A stretch of DNA of 64,000 nucleotides from Pseudomonas sp. EpS/L25 (GCF_001512295.1 NZ_LNUP01000002.1:400027-464026), one strand, 5' to 3'. Positions 26,061 through 35,792 are shown, counted from the first letter of the stretch. A program made the numbers and translations. The notes: generated from the sequence alone by a model not told the origin.

Positions 26061-26433
26061 TCACGCCTCCGAGGCCAGCTCGCAGAACCTCAGCCGATTG
26101 CCAAAGGGATCGGCGACCTCCATCACCAGACCCCAGGGCACCTCCTCGAGGCCGGGACGGGCGAAGCCGTAGTTCTGGGCGAGCAGTTCGGCCTGGAAGG
26201 CGCGGATGCCGGTCGTGCGGACGAAGACCGTCGCGTCCGGGCAGGCGTCCGGAGAGGTGCAGGCGCAGGCCGGCCCGCTCGACCTCGGCGTACAGCGGCA
26301 GCCCCGGCTCGAATCCGTGCTCCCAGACCAGGCGGAAACCGAGGAACTGGCAGTGGAATTCGCGCGCCTTTTCGTCATCGAAAATGCGCAGGATGGGGCT
26401 GGACTGCCCGAAGGCGATGACGGCGCTGGACAT
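26061..26433 (-). pseudogene. VOC/glyoxalase-family protein, frameshifted by a small deletion
   Basis: The N-terminal half (from 26433) reads SSPILRIFDDEKAREFHCQFLGFRLVWEH and GLPLYAEVERAGLRLHLS, a standard glyoxalase/bleomycin-resistance fold. The rest lies in a second frame: DACPDATVFVRTTG, then VPWGLVMEVADPFGNRLRFCEL. Family members have a short HxxG-type stretch between these parts, and the frame change fits a deletion of 2 modulo 3 bases; 11 bp would restore both length and frame. The break is near 26242-26250. The protein is probably inactive. Confidence 0.8.
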
Positions 26434-26678
26434 GGCTGGGCTCGCTTGGATACAGGAGGCGCGGTCGAAGGCAGGCCTGATGATGCGCCTTTGCGCGATG
26501 ATCGGTAACCCGAACTGTGATCCGGAAAGCTTTGGTTACCGTCCTGGCGGCCCAGAGCGTGCGCTGGGCTGCAGTTCACCGGTGCGATGGCGAACCTATC
26601 GGGGTATCGTGCATTCTTTTTTCTCTCTGGCGGTTCGGCTGGGCCGAATCTTTCATCCTTAGTGACCAAGGTTGATCC

Positions 26679-28313
26679 ATGCAGCGTAGACACCTGCTCA
26701 AAGCGTCCCTGGCCCTGGCGGCCTACACCGGCATTCCCTCCACCGGGCTGTTCGCCCTCCAGGCCTTCGCCAATCCGGCCGATGGCGAAGGCCAGGCCTT
26801 CGATTACGACTGGCTCAAGCAGCATGCCAAGGACCTGGCCGGCCAGGCCTACCAGCCGACCGCCCAGAAGCTGCCCGACACCCTGGCGAACATGACGCCC
26901 CAGCAGTTCAACGCCATTGGCTACGATGCCCAGCATTCGCTCTGGCATGACGTCAAAGGGCAGTTGGACGTGCAGTTCTTCCACGTCGGCATGGGCTTCA
27001 AGACGCCGGTACGCATGTACTCGGTGGACCCCAAGACCAAGCAGGCCAAGGAGGTCCACTTCCGCCCCGAGCTGTTCAGCTACAACAACAGCGGCGTCGA
27101 CCAGGGCCAGCTCAAGGGCGACCTGGGTTTCGCCGGCTTCAAGCTGTTCAAGGCGCCACACCTGGCGCAGTACGACATCGTCTCCTTCCTCGGCGCCAGC
27201 TACTTCCGCGCGGTGGACAAGACCCGCCAGTACGGCCTGTCGGCCCGCGGCCTGGCGATCGACACCTATGCCGATCGCCCCGAGGAATTCCCCGACTTCA
27301 CCAAGTTCTGGTTCGTCACCCCGAACAAGAACAGCACCCGCTTCGTGGTCTATGCGCTGCTGGATTCGCCCAGCGCCACCGGCGCCTATCGCTTCGACAT
27401 CGACTGTCTGAACGACCGGGTGGTGATGGAAGTGGACGCCAACGTCAACGCCCGCCGCGACATCAAGCAGCTGGGCATCGCGCCCATGACCAGCATGTTC
27501 AGCTGCGGCACCTACGAGCGCCAGACCTGCACCACCTACCACCCGCAGATCCACGACTCGGATCGCCTGTCCATGTGGAAGGGCAATGGCGAGTGGATCT
27601 GCCGTCCGCTGAACAACCCTCCCAAGCTGCAGTTCAACGCCTTCAAGGACGAGAGTCCCAAGGGTTTCGGCCTGGTGCAGACCGATCACGAGTTCGAGAG
27701 CTACCAGGACGTCATGGTGCGCTACGACCGCCGGCCGAGCCTGTGGGTCGAGCCCACCACCGCCTGGGGCGAGGGTGCCATCCAGTTGCTGGAGATCCCC
27801 ACCACCGGCGAGACCCTGGACAACATCGTGGCCTTCTGGGCGCCGGCGGAGACCATCACCGCCGGCAAGTCGCTGCACTACGGCTACAAGCTGCACTGGA
27901 GCGCGCTGCCGCCGGTGAGCACGCCGCTGGCACGGGTCTATGCCACCCGTTCCGGAATCGGCGGCTTTCCCGAGGGCTGGGCGCCGGGAGAGCACTGGCC
28001 CAAGGTCTGGGCACGACGCTTCGCCCTGGACTTCAACGGTGGCGGTCTGTCGTTCCTGCCCGAGGGTACCGGCATCGAGCCGGTGGTGACCGTTTCGGAC
28101 GGCAAGGTGCAGGATTTCCACGTGCTGAAGATCGACGAGATCGGCGGCTACCGGGTCATCTTCGACTGGTATCCCACCAGCGACAGCACCGAGCCGGTGG
28201 CGATGCGCGCCTTCATCCGGACCCAGGACCGCGCCCTGAGCGAGACCTGGCTCTACCAGTACTTCCCGCCGGCAGCGGACAAGCGTCGCTATCCGGACTG
28301 GAAACAGTCCTGA
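26679..28313 (+). CDS. opgD: Periplasmic glucan biosynthesis protein OpgD
   Basis: 544 residues beginning with a twin-arginine signal ([20 protein letters not shown], cleavage near AFA-NPA). The mature part is the MdoG/OpgD beta-sandwich family: [23 protein letters not shown] near the N-terminus, [20 protein letters not shown] in the middle and FVIFDWYP-like strands at the end. OpgD acts on osmoregulated periplasmic glucans and shapes their branching or length. The Tat signal is characteristic of OpgD as opposed to the Sec-exported OpgG. It is monocistronic and ends at a strong terminator; opgGH are not in the window. Confidence 0.92.
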   Translation: MQRRHLLKASLALAAYTGIPSTGLFALQAFANPADGEGQAFDYDWLKQHAKDLAGQAYQPTAQKLPDTLANMTPQQFNAIGYDAQHSLWHDVKGQLDVQFFHVGMGFKTPVRMYSVDPKTKQAKEVHFRPELFSYNNSGVDQGQLKGDLGFAGFKLFKAPHLAQYDIVSFLGASYFRAVDKTRQYGLSARGLAIDTYADRPEEFPDFTKFWFVTPNKNSTRFVVYALLDSPSATGAYRFDIDCLNDRVVMEVDANVNARRDIKQLGIAPMTSMFSCGTYERQTCTTYHPQIHDSDRLSMWKGNGEWICRPLNNPPKLQFNAFKDESPKGFGLVQTDHEFESYQDVMVRYDRRPSLWVEPTTAWGEGAIQLLEIPTTGETLDNIVAFWAPAETITAGKSLHYGYKLHWSALPPVSTPLARVYATRSGIGGFPEGWAPGEHWPKVWARRFALDFNGGGLSFLPEGTGIEPVVTVSDGKVQDFHVLKIDEIGGYRVIFDWYPTSDSTEPVAMRAFIRTQDRALSETWLYQYFPPAADKRRYPDWKQS

Positions 28314-28333
28314 CCTGACCGGTAGCTGTCCAG

Positions 28334-28369
28334 CCGCCGCTGTACCCTCGCCGGGACAGCGGCGGTTTT
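28334..28369 (+). terminator. Rho-independent terminator of opgD
   Basis: A 10-bp stem (CCGCCGCTGT/ACAGCGGCGG) extended by CCC/GGG is followed by TTTTG. Confidence 0.9.
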
Positions 28370-28422
28370 GCCTGGGGAGGGGGCGAGGACGCGCTGGGCC
28401 ATGACCCAGGGCGGTCCGGCGG

Positions 28423-29157
28423 CTAGTCGGCCAGAACCACGCGATTGCGGCCGCCACGCTTGGCCTGGTAGAGGGCGGCGTCGGCCAGGCTGTAGGCGAT
28501 GTCGAAGGCGGTGCCCGGGGTGTTCAGGCTGAGGCCGAAGCTGGCGGTCACCGGAGCCGGTCCCGTGGTGTCCGTGGCGATGCGCTGGCGCAGGCGTTCG
28601 GCCACGACCAGGGCCTCGCCAGGCTCGCAGGCCGGCAGCAGCACGGTGAATTCCTCGCCGCCCACCCGGCCGACGATGGCCGGTTCCTGGACGATCTCCT
28701 GCAGGCAGCGGGCGATGGCCTGGATGACCCTGTCCCCCGCGGGATGGCCGAATTCATCGTTGATGCGTTTGAAGTGATCGATGTCCAGCACGATCATGGC
28801 GCCGCCGGACTGGCGCAGAATGCCACCGGCATGCTCGATCACCGCGCCTCGGTTGAACACCCCGGTGAGGGCGTCGTGGCTGGCCCGGTATTCCAACTGC
28901 TGGGTGAGGGTCTGCAACTGCTGGTTCAGGGCGTTCATCTCCCGTTCGGCGCGGTCGCTGCGGGCGATCAGCCGCCGCGTCTCGCGCATCAGCCGCTCGA
29001 AGTGCAGGCTCAGCTCACCCAGCGCCGCCCGGTAGCTCTCGCCCGAGCTGTCGCCGCTCGCGTACAGGGCGCGGGCCGCCTGCAGGACCGCGGCTTCCTG
29101 CTCGAACAGGTCGGGCCCGACGCTGGCCGGGCTGTAGCGTCTGGCGCTGGTGGTCAT
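28423..29157 (-). CDS. siaD: SiaD-like diguanylate cyclase
   Basis: 244 residues. An N-terminal helical region rich in charged residues (LSLHFERLMRETRRLIARSDRAEREMNALNQQLQTL) forms a likely coiled coil, followed by a GGDEF domain with intact GGEEF (RVGGEEFTVLL). The RxxD inhibitory site expected five residues before GGEEF is absent, so product inhibition is not predicted. It overlaps the SiaC-like gene by 4 bp. In P. aeruginosa, SiaC binds and activates SiaD to raise c-di-GMP and drive aggregation; the same role is inferred from the conserved gene order. Confidence 0.85.
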   Translation of the reverse strand: MTTSARRYSPASVGPDLFEQEAAVLQAARALYASGDSSGESYRAALGELSLHFERLMRETRRLIARSDRAEREMNALNQQLQTLTQQLEYRASHDALTGVFNRGAVIEHAGGILRQSGGAMIVLDIDHFKRINDEFGHPAGDRVIQAIARCLQEIVQEPAIVGRVGGEEFTVLLPACEPGEALVVAERLRQRIATDTTGPAPVTASFGLSLNTPGTAFDIAYSLADAALYQAKRGGRNRVVLAD

Positions 29158-29543
29158 GCCGGCAGCTCGGGGTGTTCGACGAACACCAGGGCCTCGAAGT
29201 CCAGCCGCAGCTCCTCGCCGAATTCCTGGATGGTCTCGTCCTCGGCGTCGTAGTACCAGTGCAGCTCGACGACGTTGCCGGCCTGGGCCGCCTGATCGAG
29301 GGCATCGAACAGAGTGAACAGCATCTTGGTGCTGGAGCTGTTGAAATAGGCCAGGGCGACGTGCACCAGGATGGTGGCGCCGTGTCGCTGCTCCAGATAG
29401 GCGCGCAGGCGTTCGATCACCGGCAGGTAGAAGGCGGCGGCGTTCTCGGGAAAGGATTCTCCCTTGAGCCAGAGCACGTCTTCGGCGAAGCGGAAATCCA
29501 CTTCCGGCGACGTGGGCGTGGGAGCGATGAACACGGTGTCCAT
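29154..29543 (-). CDS. siaC: SiaC-like regulator of diguanylate cyclase (DUF1987)
   Basis: 129 residues of the SiaC/DUF1987 family. The phosphorylation motif YFNSSSTKML is intact, with T72 corresponding to the SiaC phospho-threonine. In the known system, kinase SiaB phosphorylates and phosphatase SiaA dephosphorylates this threonine; unphosphorylated SiaC activates SiaD. All four partners are here in one operon. Its stop overlaps the siaD start (4 bp) and its start lies 16 bp after siaB. Confidence 0.88.
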   Translation of the reverse strand: MDTVFIAPTPTSPEVDFRFAEDVLWLKGESFPENAAAFYLPVIERLRAYLEQRHGATILVHVALAYFNSSSTKMLFTLFDALDQAAQAGNVVELHWYYDAEDETIQEFGEELRLDFEALVFVEHPELPA

Positions 29544-29559
29544 ACGAGAGTGGCCCTGA

Positions 29560-30123
29560 TCAGATGGTGGCTTTCAGGCAGAACAGGGTGATGCCCGCGT
29601 CCTGCGTGGAAGGATGAAAGGCGAATTCCAGCGGTGCGCTGGCATCCCGGGCCATGGTCAGGAAGCCGAGCCCGGCGCCCTTGCTGTCGGCCGGGGTCTC
29701 GGCGCGCAGGGATTCGCGATAGGCCTGCTTGATCTGCTCCAATGACATGCTGCGCAGCGGCTCCAGGCGGTCGCGCAGGGCGTTCACCTTGTCGCTGGCG
29801 ATGGGATTGGCACAGAGCATCTGGTAATGGCCGTCCTGGCGGGAGATACAGACCGAGCCCTGTCCCAGCTTGGCGTCTTCGGGAGGCTCCGTGGGCAACG
29901 CATCCGCCGAATAATGCAGGACGTTCTGTGACAATTCGATGAAGGAGGAGAACAGCTTGCGCCGAGTGGTGCCGGCGACCCCTTCGAATTCCAGTTGCAG
30001 CTTCACCACCTCGGCCATGGCGGCGACGATGCCATGGGAGAAGTAACCCAGGTGATAGAAGATGACGTGTTGCTGCTGGGCGATCTCGAGGAAGGCGCCG
30101 TCCTGAGCGAAGGATTTCATCAT
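29560..30123 (-). CDS. siaB: SiaB-like protein kinase (DUF6272)
   Basis: 187 residues with a GHKL-type ATPase core: SFIELSQNVLHYSADA supplies the N-box and KGAGLGFLTMARDASAPLEF the G2-like glycine stretch. SiaB-type proteins phosphorylate SiaC on threonine. The ATG overlaps the TGA of the phosphatase gene (ATGA, 30120-30123), so the two are translationally coupled. Confidence 0.85.
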   Translation of the reverse strand: MMKSFAQDGAFLEIAQQQHVIFYHLGYFSHGIVAAMAEVVKLQLEFEGVAGTTRRKLFSSFIELSQNVLHYSADALPTEPPEDAKLGQGSVCISRQDGHYQMLCANPIASDKVNALRDRLEPLRSMSLEQIKQAYRESLRAETPADSKGAGLGFLTMARDASAPLEFAFHPSTQDAGITLFCLKATI

Positions 30124-31352
30124 GTCAGCGAAGCCACGCGAATGCAGAGGAAGGTGAGGTCGTCCCGGCGCAGCTCGTCGCCTTGCCAGGTGGCGAGGTC
30201 TTCGCTCAGTTGCCGGCAGAGCTCTGCGGTGGGCAGTCGCGAGTCGACCAGCCGGGTCAGGGCGCGTCGCTTGCCGAAGGAGGTCCGGCGCGGACCGCCG
30301 ATCTGATCGACCAGGCCGTCGGTGGTGGCGAACAGCAGGCTGCCCGGTTGCAGGGGCAGGGTGGTGGCCTGCCAGCTCTGGTCGGCGGGGCTGTCGGCGT
30401 AGCCGAGACCGATGCGCAAAGGTGCCAGGGTCAGCACCGTGGCGTCGTCGGGCGGCAGCACATGGAGCGCCAGGCGCGCGCCGGCATAGGTCAGCAGATG
30501 GTCGCGCCGATCCACCCAGAAGCAGGCGATGTCCAGGCCGTCATTGGATTCCGACAGGTCGCCGGATTGGCCGAGCATGGCCTTGACGCTGACGTTGACC
30601 GCCGCCAGCAGGGCGGACGGATCGCGCGGCCCCAGCTGTTGCAGCGCCTGGGTCAGGGAGGCGGAGGCGATCATGGTCATGAAGGCACCCGGCACGCCGT
30701 GGCCGGTGCAGTCGGCGATGGCGCCGAACCAGCCGTCCTGGTACTGGGCGAAGTGATAGAAGTCGCCGCCGACCACGTCGCGCGGCTGCCAGACCAGGGT
30801 GGCGTCCTGCTCCATGATCGCCAGGGCCTCGCGGGAGCTGCGCAGCATGGCCCGCTGGATCACGCTGGCGTACTCGATGCTGTACATGATCTGGCGATTC
30901 TTCTCGGCCTGCAGATCGGCGACGATGCGCATCAGCTGCACACCCAGGCCGAGACCGGCGAAGCGACCCTCGCGAGTGACGATGAAGCCATCGGCCAGGG
31001 CCTTCTCGCCCACCTCGACGGTCCGCCGCGTGAGTTCCTCGATGGACAGCCCGGCGTCCACCACCAGGGGCTCCTTGTCCATGAAGGCGATGCAGCTCTT
31101 GCGGTCGTAGACTTCCCGGTGGTACGGCTTGCTCATCTGCGAGAGGAAGATGTCGCGGTTGATGAGGCCGATCGGGCGGTCGTGCTCGATCACCGCGAGA
31201 CTGGTGATCTCGCGCCGCTCGTTGAACAGGTCCATGACCATGGCATTGGTGTGCTCGGCCTCGACCGCCGGCCAGGAGGTGCACAGATCGATGGCGCAGC
31301 GCTGGCTGGGACGCGAGGTGGCGCGGGAGGCTTGCAGGGGAGCGGACGACAT
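30120..31352 (-). CDS. siaA: SiaA-like PP2C/SpoIIE phosphatase with N-terminal CBS pair
   Basis: 410 residues. The C-terminal ~230 residues are a SpoIIE/PP2C phosphatase with metal-binding aspartates in VGGDFYHF and IADCTGHGVPGAFMTMI and a late RRDDLTFLCI. The N-terminal ~150 residues look like a CBS-domain pair (NERREITSLAVIEHDRPIGLINRDIFL; ADGFIVTREGRFAGLGLG), joined by a helix. No transmembrane helix is visible, whereas P. aeruginosa SiaA is a ~660-residue membrane protein with a HAMP domain. It heads the four-gene operon and probably dephosphorylates the SiaC homologue. The CBS pair suggests an adenine-nucleotide or other cytoplasmic signal. Confidence 0.83.
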   Translation of the reverse strand: MSSAPLQASRATSRPSQRCAIDLCTSWPAVEAEHTNAMVMDLFNERREITSLAVIEHDRPIGLINRDIFLSQMSKPYHREVYDRKSCIAFMDKEPLVVDAGLSIEELTRRTVEVGEKALADGFIVTREGRFAGLGLGVQLMRIVADLQAEKNRQIMYSIEYASVIQRAMLRSSREALAIMEQDATLVWQPRDVVGGDFYHFAQYQDGWFGAIADCTGHGVPGAFMTMIASASLTQALQQLGPRDPSALLAAVNVSVKAMLGQSGDLSESNDGLDIACFWVDRRDHLLTYAGARLALHVLPPDDATVLTLAPLRIGLGYADSPADQSWQATTLPLQPGSLLFATTDGLVDQIGGPRRTSFGKRRALTRLVDSRLPTAELCRQLSEDLATWQGDELRRDDLTFLCIRVASLT

Positions 31353-31473
31353 CAGTTCGAATCCGTTCGGAAGGTCAAGCCAGCCTAGAGCCTCTGTGTT
31401 GAGCTTTCATGACAAGATGTGGCAAGACGCCATCATGGGCGGAACCCCTGTGGCGTCCGGGTAGTTGCCGTGC

Positions 31474-33615
31474 TCAACCGGTCAGGACGCCCCGCGTGCC
31501 GCGGGCGAAGGGTTCCGGGGGCACGGCGTTGAGCACGGCACCCTGCAGCACCAGGCCGCTGTGGGCGAACTGCCGCAGGGTGGCCTCGATCTCCTTGGCG
31601 GTGTTGCAGCCATGGCGGGTCACCAGCAACGAGGTGCCGGCCTGGGCGGCCAGCAGGACCGCATCGGTCACCGCCAGTACCGGCGGGGTGTCGAGGATGA
31701 TCAGGTCGTAGTGGTGTTGCAACTCGCGCAGCAGTTCGGTGCAGCGCGGGCTCAGCAGCAACTCGGCCGGATTGGGTGGCCGGGTGCCGCCCACCAGGCA
31801 GTCCAGCTCGGGCAGGCCGGTGGGCTGGATCGCCTCTTCGGCGGTCGCCAGGCCGGCCAGCACATCGGTCAGCCCCGGCCGGCGGGGCAGTTGCAGGCGC
31901 CGATGCAGCCGTCCACGGCGCAGGTCGGCGTCCACCAGCAGGACCCGCGTTCCCCCGTCCGCCAGCACCCGGGCCAGTTGCAGGGCCACCGTCGACTTGC
32001 CGGCCGCCGGGCTGGCGCTGGTGATCAGCAGCAGATCGTTGCGGGCCTCGGTACGGGTGAAGGCGAGACTGGTGCGCAGGGTGCGCAGTGCCTCCTGGTA
32101 GCTGGAGTCGGATGCTGCCTGCCAACCACCCAGCTCGCGGCGCGTGGCCAGCGGCAGAGTCGCCAGCAGCGGCAGGCCCAGGCGCTCCAGGGCGTCGGCG
32201 TCCTCGATCCCGCGTTCCAGGCTGGCGCGCAGATAGACCCAGGCGCCACCGGCCAGGCAGCCGAAGAGCAGGGCGCTGAGTATCAGCAGCGGCTTCTTGG
32301 GATAGACCGGGGCGGTCTGCACATAGGCATCGTCGATGATGCGGACGTCGCTCACCGTACCGGCGCGGACCACCGACAGTTCCTGGATGCGCTTGCTCAT
32401 CAGGGCATAGAGCTTGTCCGCCGCTTCCACCTCGCGTTGCCGCCGCAGCAGTTCCTGCTGGGTCTCCGGCAGCTTGCCGAGCCGGCGTTGCAGTACCTGG
32501 CGCTGCTGGTTCAGCACTTGGCGCCGGGCCAGCAGGGTCTGGTAGAGCGGGTGGGTGGGGGTGAAGCGCAGGGCCAGGCCCAGGCGCTCGACCTCCAGGG
32601 CCGAGAGCTGGGCATCGAGGTCCACCGCCTGGCGCAACAGGCTGCGCGCCTCTTCGCCGATGGCGATGGAGCCCTGGCGGCGCTGGTAGGCATCCAGGGC
32701 CTGGCGCCCCTCGGTCAGCCGCTGGCTCACCTGCGGCAGCTCGTGACGCAGGAAGGCCAGTTGCTGGGTGGATTCGTCGGCATTGCGAGCCACGTCCTGA
32801 CGGACGTAGGCCTCGACGATGCCCTGCAGGATCCGCTGCGCCCGCCCGGGATCGCTGTCCTGCAACTGGATCGACAGGATGCCGGAGCGCTTGCCGCGCT
32901 CGCTGACGCTGAGGCGGTCCTGCAGCGCCTGGACGGCCACCTCGCGACGTTGCTTGACGAGGATGAATTCGGTACCCGGATAGGCGCGCAGCTGGGCGAT
33001 GTCCAGGTGCAGGGCGCCGGCGCTGGCCGGTTGGCCCAGGCGGCCCTCCAGCAACTGCGTCCCCTGGGCATCGCTGAGCACGAAGCGATCCGGCGCCTCC
33101 GCCCGCAGGGTCAGCGGTTGGCCGTAGAGGGCGTCGGGCACCGTCAGGCTGGCGATCCTGAGGCGCTCGCCTCCCCAGCCGTAGTGGCCGAGGCCGAAGC
33201 GGGCGGTGGCGATGTCGGCGCTGCCAGCCTCGTGGCGGCGAGCCAGCCAATCGCCGAGCAGCGGCAGGCGCCGCGGCGTGACGCTCAGGTCCAGTCCCAG
33301 GGCATCCACTACCTCGCCCACCACGCGTCGCGAGGTCAGCAACTGCATCTCGGTGATGGCTTCGGGCGGCGGCAGAGGGCGGCCGTTGTCCGCCTCGTCC
33401 AGCCGCACGATGCCGCGCTGGTACTCGATCTGCACCGTCGCCACCGCCTGGTAGTGCGGCGCGGCGAACTGGGCGTAGGCCAACCCGGCCAGGGTGCAGA
33501 TTCCCACCCAGGCGAGCAGGCTGCCGCGGTGGCGCCAGAGGGCCGCGCAATAGCGGGCGAAACCTATGTCCGCGGCGGCGGGGGCGGCGGGTAGAGCCTG
33601 GTGCGACATGTCCAT
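31474..33615 (-). CDS. Wzc-like polysaccharide co-polymerase / BY-kinase without tyrosine tail
   Basis: About 713 residues from the ATG at 33615 (AAGG 11 nt upstream); starts at 33609 and 33651 are possible. A Wzz domain with a membrane helix (LLAWVGICTLAGLAYAQF) is followed by a long coiled coil and a second helix (LLILSALLFGCLAGGAWVYL). The cytoplasmic bacterial tyrosine kinase domain has Walker A SPAAGKST, Walker A' VLLVDADLR and Walker B LIILDTPP. The protein ends RGTRGVLTG with no tyrosine cluster, which Wzc-type kinases use for autophosphorylation. It is divergent from two membrane proteins likely to be its polysaccharide partners. Confidence 0.85.
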   Translation of the reverse strand: MDMSHQALPAAPAAADIGFARYCAALWRHRGSLLAWVGICTLAGLAYAQFAAPHYQAVATVQIEYQRGIVRLDEADNGRPLPPPEAITEMQLLTSRRVVGEVVDALGLDLSVTPRRLPLLGDWLARRHEAGSADIATARFGLGHYGWGGERLRIASLTVPDALYGQPLTLRAEAPDRFVLSDAQGTQLLEGRLGQPASAGALHLDIAQLRAYPGTEFILVKQRREVAVQALQDRLSVSERGKRSGILSIQLQDSDPGRAQRILQGIVEAYVRQDVARNADESTQQLAFLRHELPQVSQRLTEGRQALDAYQRRQGSIAIGEEARSLLRQAVDLDAQLSALEVERLGLALRFTPTHPLYQTLLARRQVLNQQRQVLQRRLGKLPETQQELLRRQREVEAADKLYALMSKRIQELSVVRAGTVSDVRIIDDAYVQTAPVYPKKPLLILSALLFGCLAGGAWVYLRASLERGIEDADALERLGLPLLATLPLATRRELGGWQAASDSSYQEALRTLRTSLAFTRTEARNDLLLITSASPAAGKSTVALQLARVLADGGTRVLLVDADLRRGRLHRRLQLPRRPGLTDVLAGLATAEEAIQPTGLPELDCLVGGTRPPNPAELLLSPRCTELLRELQHHYDLIILDTPPVLAVTDAVLLAAQAGTSLLVTRHGCNTAKEIEATLRQFAHSGLVLQGAVLNAVPPEPFARGTRGVLTG

Positions 33616-34174
33616 GCGGGGTCGGGCCTTGGGCGAGTTCAGGAGGGACATCCGTCGCAAGAGGACACGCGCAACGCACGCGTCGGGAAGGTGGCGAAAC
33701 GGGATTCGCATCTTCGCACCTGGTGGAACGCCAGGCGCTAGATCGGGCATCCGCACCTTACCGGCTGGGTGCCACTTCGACTCTAAGCGAAAGCAAAGGC
33801 CAAAAGTGTGACTGCCCGTGCAGAACGAGACGACTGCCGTCTTGGCAGCGTCAGGGTGCTAAGGCAGTCTTCTTCGCGACATGACGTAGTGCCCAACGAC
33901 CGCCGATTCCACGCGCCGGATCGTGGGCTGCTTCTAGCCGTTCACCGTCGTGATGGTGGACGGTTCTGCGCGTTCCGCGTCATCCCGGCGATGACGTCTC
34001 TGTACGGCTTCCTGAATGTAGTCAACGGTTGAAGCCCGGTTACCCGTTCGCGTGGCCTATGGCCGGCGAGGGCGGTTTTGCACCGGTTGTACCAGGCCCG
34101 CGGATGGCGGCGTCCTGGTTCTTCACTGCCCTGGACGGCGTTCTCGACTGCACGGCTGTCAGGAGACAGGAACG
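33616..34174. other. Intergenic region between divergent polysaccharide genes
   Basis: 559 bp upstream of both the Wzc-like gene and the first membrane-protein gene. It contains a possible hairpin (GACTGCC near 33832 and GGCAGTC near 33863) and AT-poor sequence with no convincing promoter boxes. No gene is supported; an in-frame 74-codon stretch at 33808 has no recognisable features. Confidence 0.5.
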
Positions 34175-35755
34175 ATGAGCGTGTTATCCGGCGTCACCCA
34201 TACCGGCGTCCAGGCCCGGCGGTTGCCCTTCTGGCTGGGCGGCCTGGCGGTCGTCCTGCTGCTGCTGGCCGCACTGCTCTGGCGGTTGCCGGATTTCCGC
34301 GACGGCGTCGGCGCCCAGAATCTCGAAGCCAGCTATCACGTGGTGCTCAGCCTCGATGCGCTGGACGAATCCGGCGTCGCCCAGCACTGGTGGCTGCCCA
34401 CCGTGACCCTGGGCGGCAGCCACGACAAGCAGGTGTCCTGGGGCGCCACCATCCCCACCCGCACGGGCGACTACGTCTACACCAGCTTCAGCAGCTACGG
34501 TTTTCTCGCGCCCTACCTGGGGCTGAAGGCGGCGGGCCTGCCGCCTTCGTTGCACAATCTCGCGCTGTTCAATGCCGCCCTCGGTGCCTTGACGGCGCTA
34601 CTGCTGTTCCGCCTGCTGTACCTGGTCATGCGGCGCAACGCGGCCAGTCGCGCCCTGGCCGCCACCGCGGCGACCCTGGGGTGCCTGCTGGCCGTGTTCA
34701 GTCGTGAGGCGCTGCTCTCCCAGGGGCTGCTGTACTGGGTCCAGAGTTTCTACCAGGTGCTGCTGCTGGCTGGGCTGCTTACCTTCTTCCACTACCTCGA
34801 GGCCCCCGCGGGCCGCCAGCGGACACGCCTCGGCTGGCTGCTGGCCGCCCTGGTCTGCTTCGGCGCCCTGACCGAGTGGACCGGCTACGTGTTCGGCGGT
34901 GGCCTGGCCGCGTTGCTCTGGTTGCAGCGCCGACACCTGCCGGACGGCCAGCGCCTGGCCTGGCGGCTGGCCTTCGCCACCGCGCTGGCCGGCCTGCTGA
35001 TCCTGCTGCACTACAGCCTGGCCGCCGGCCTGCTGCCGACCCTCAAGGCCTTCGCCCGCCGCTTTCTCGCCCGCAGCCCGAACAACGCCCATCTGGCCGA
35101 TTTCTTCGCCGGCTATGGCCTGTCCTTCGGTCTGTTCCTCGCGGCCGTGGCCATCGCCGGCGGCGTACTGCTGTGGCGGCGGCGCCGTCTGAACTGGCCG
35201 CGCAGCACGGTCCTGCTGCTGGTCGCCGCCAGTGTGCCGCTACTGGAAAACCTGCTGTTGCTGCAGCACGCCACCCAGTTCTCCTTCGACCGCCTCAAGT
35301 TCATCTTCCCGGCCGCCCTGGTGATCGTCCTGGCCTTCCGCGTGCTCAAGGGGGGCGGCCGCGCCCTGCTCGCCGGTCTACTGCTGGTGGCCGCGGTGCA
35401 GAACGCCCAGACCTATCGCAGCGACCTGGCCACCTACGCCGGCTGGGGCGCCATCGACCGGCAGAACCAAGCCCTGGCCAGTCTGGTGCGTGGGCAGGTG
35501 GACCTGGGGTGCACCCTGATCTCCACCGACATGACGGTGCGTGGCTACGGCAGCCTGCTGTTCCACCGCAGCATCCATGAGCTGCAGCGCCAGCCGCTGG
35601 ACTATCGCGGCGAGCAGGGCGCCTGCGCCGGCCTCTATCTGGAAGGGCGAGACTTCCGCGTCGATCTGCCGGAGTACACCCGCGCCCGCCTGAGCCTGGC
35701 GGACGGCCGCCAGCTGACCTACGCCAAGGTGGAGGGCGATTGGCGCCAGCAATGA
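34175..35755 (+). CDS. Polytopic membrane protein, GT-C glycosyltransferase-like
   Basis: 526 residues with roughly 10-11 transmembrane helices and a C-terminal soluble segment (about 430-526). The layout, a long first periplasmic loop starting with an acidic motif (RLPDFRDGVGAQNLEASYH) followed by many helices, resembles GT-C enzymes that use polyprenyl-linked sugars, but I do not recognise a specific family. AGGAGACAGG precedes the ATG; the in-frame extension upstream lacks hydrophobicity. The next gene is an O-antigen-polymerase-like protein 37 bp downstream, and a Wzc-like kinase is divergent upstream, so a role in exopolysaccharide assembly is likely. Confidence 0.6.
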   Translation: MSVLSGVTHTGVQARRLPFWLGGLAVVLLLLAALLWRLPDFRDGVGAQNLEASYHVVLSLDALDESGVAQHWWLPTVTLGGSHDKQVSWGATIPTRTGDYVYTSFSSYGFLAPYLGLKAAGLPPSLHNLALFNAALGALTALLLFRLLYLVMRRNAASRALAATAATLGCLLAVFSREALLSQGLLYWVQSFYQVLLLAGLLTFFHYLEAPAGRQRTRLGWLLAALVCFGALTEWTGYVFGGGLAALLWLQRRHLPDGQRLAWRLAFATALAGLLILLHYSLAAGLLPTLKAFARRFLARSPNNAHLADFFAGYGLSFGLFLAAVAIAGGVLLWRRRRLNWPRSTVLLLVAASVPLLENLLLLQHATQFSFDRLKFIFPAALVIVLAFRVLKGGGRALLAGLLLVAAVQNAQTYRSDLATYAGWGAIDRQNQALASLVRGQVDLGCTLISTDMTVRGYGSLLFHRSIHELQRQPLDYRGEQGACAGLYLEGRDFRVDLPEYTRARLSLADGRQLTYAKVEGDWRQQ

Positions 35756-35792
35756 CCTTTTCATCCATGACGTTGCCACGAGGAGACCGGGA

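Noticed and set aside
26061-28457. 798-codon frame antisense to opgD
   Set aside because: Only its last ~55 codons (VOC remnant) are meaningful; the rest mirrors opgD, which has a Tat signal and family motifs on the other strand.
33808-34032. 74-codon frame in the polysaccharide divergent region
   Set aside because: No hydrophobic, conserved or repeat feature and no supported start.
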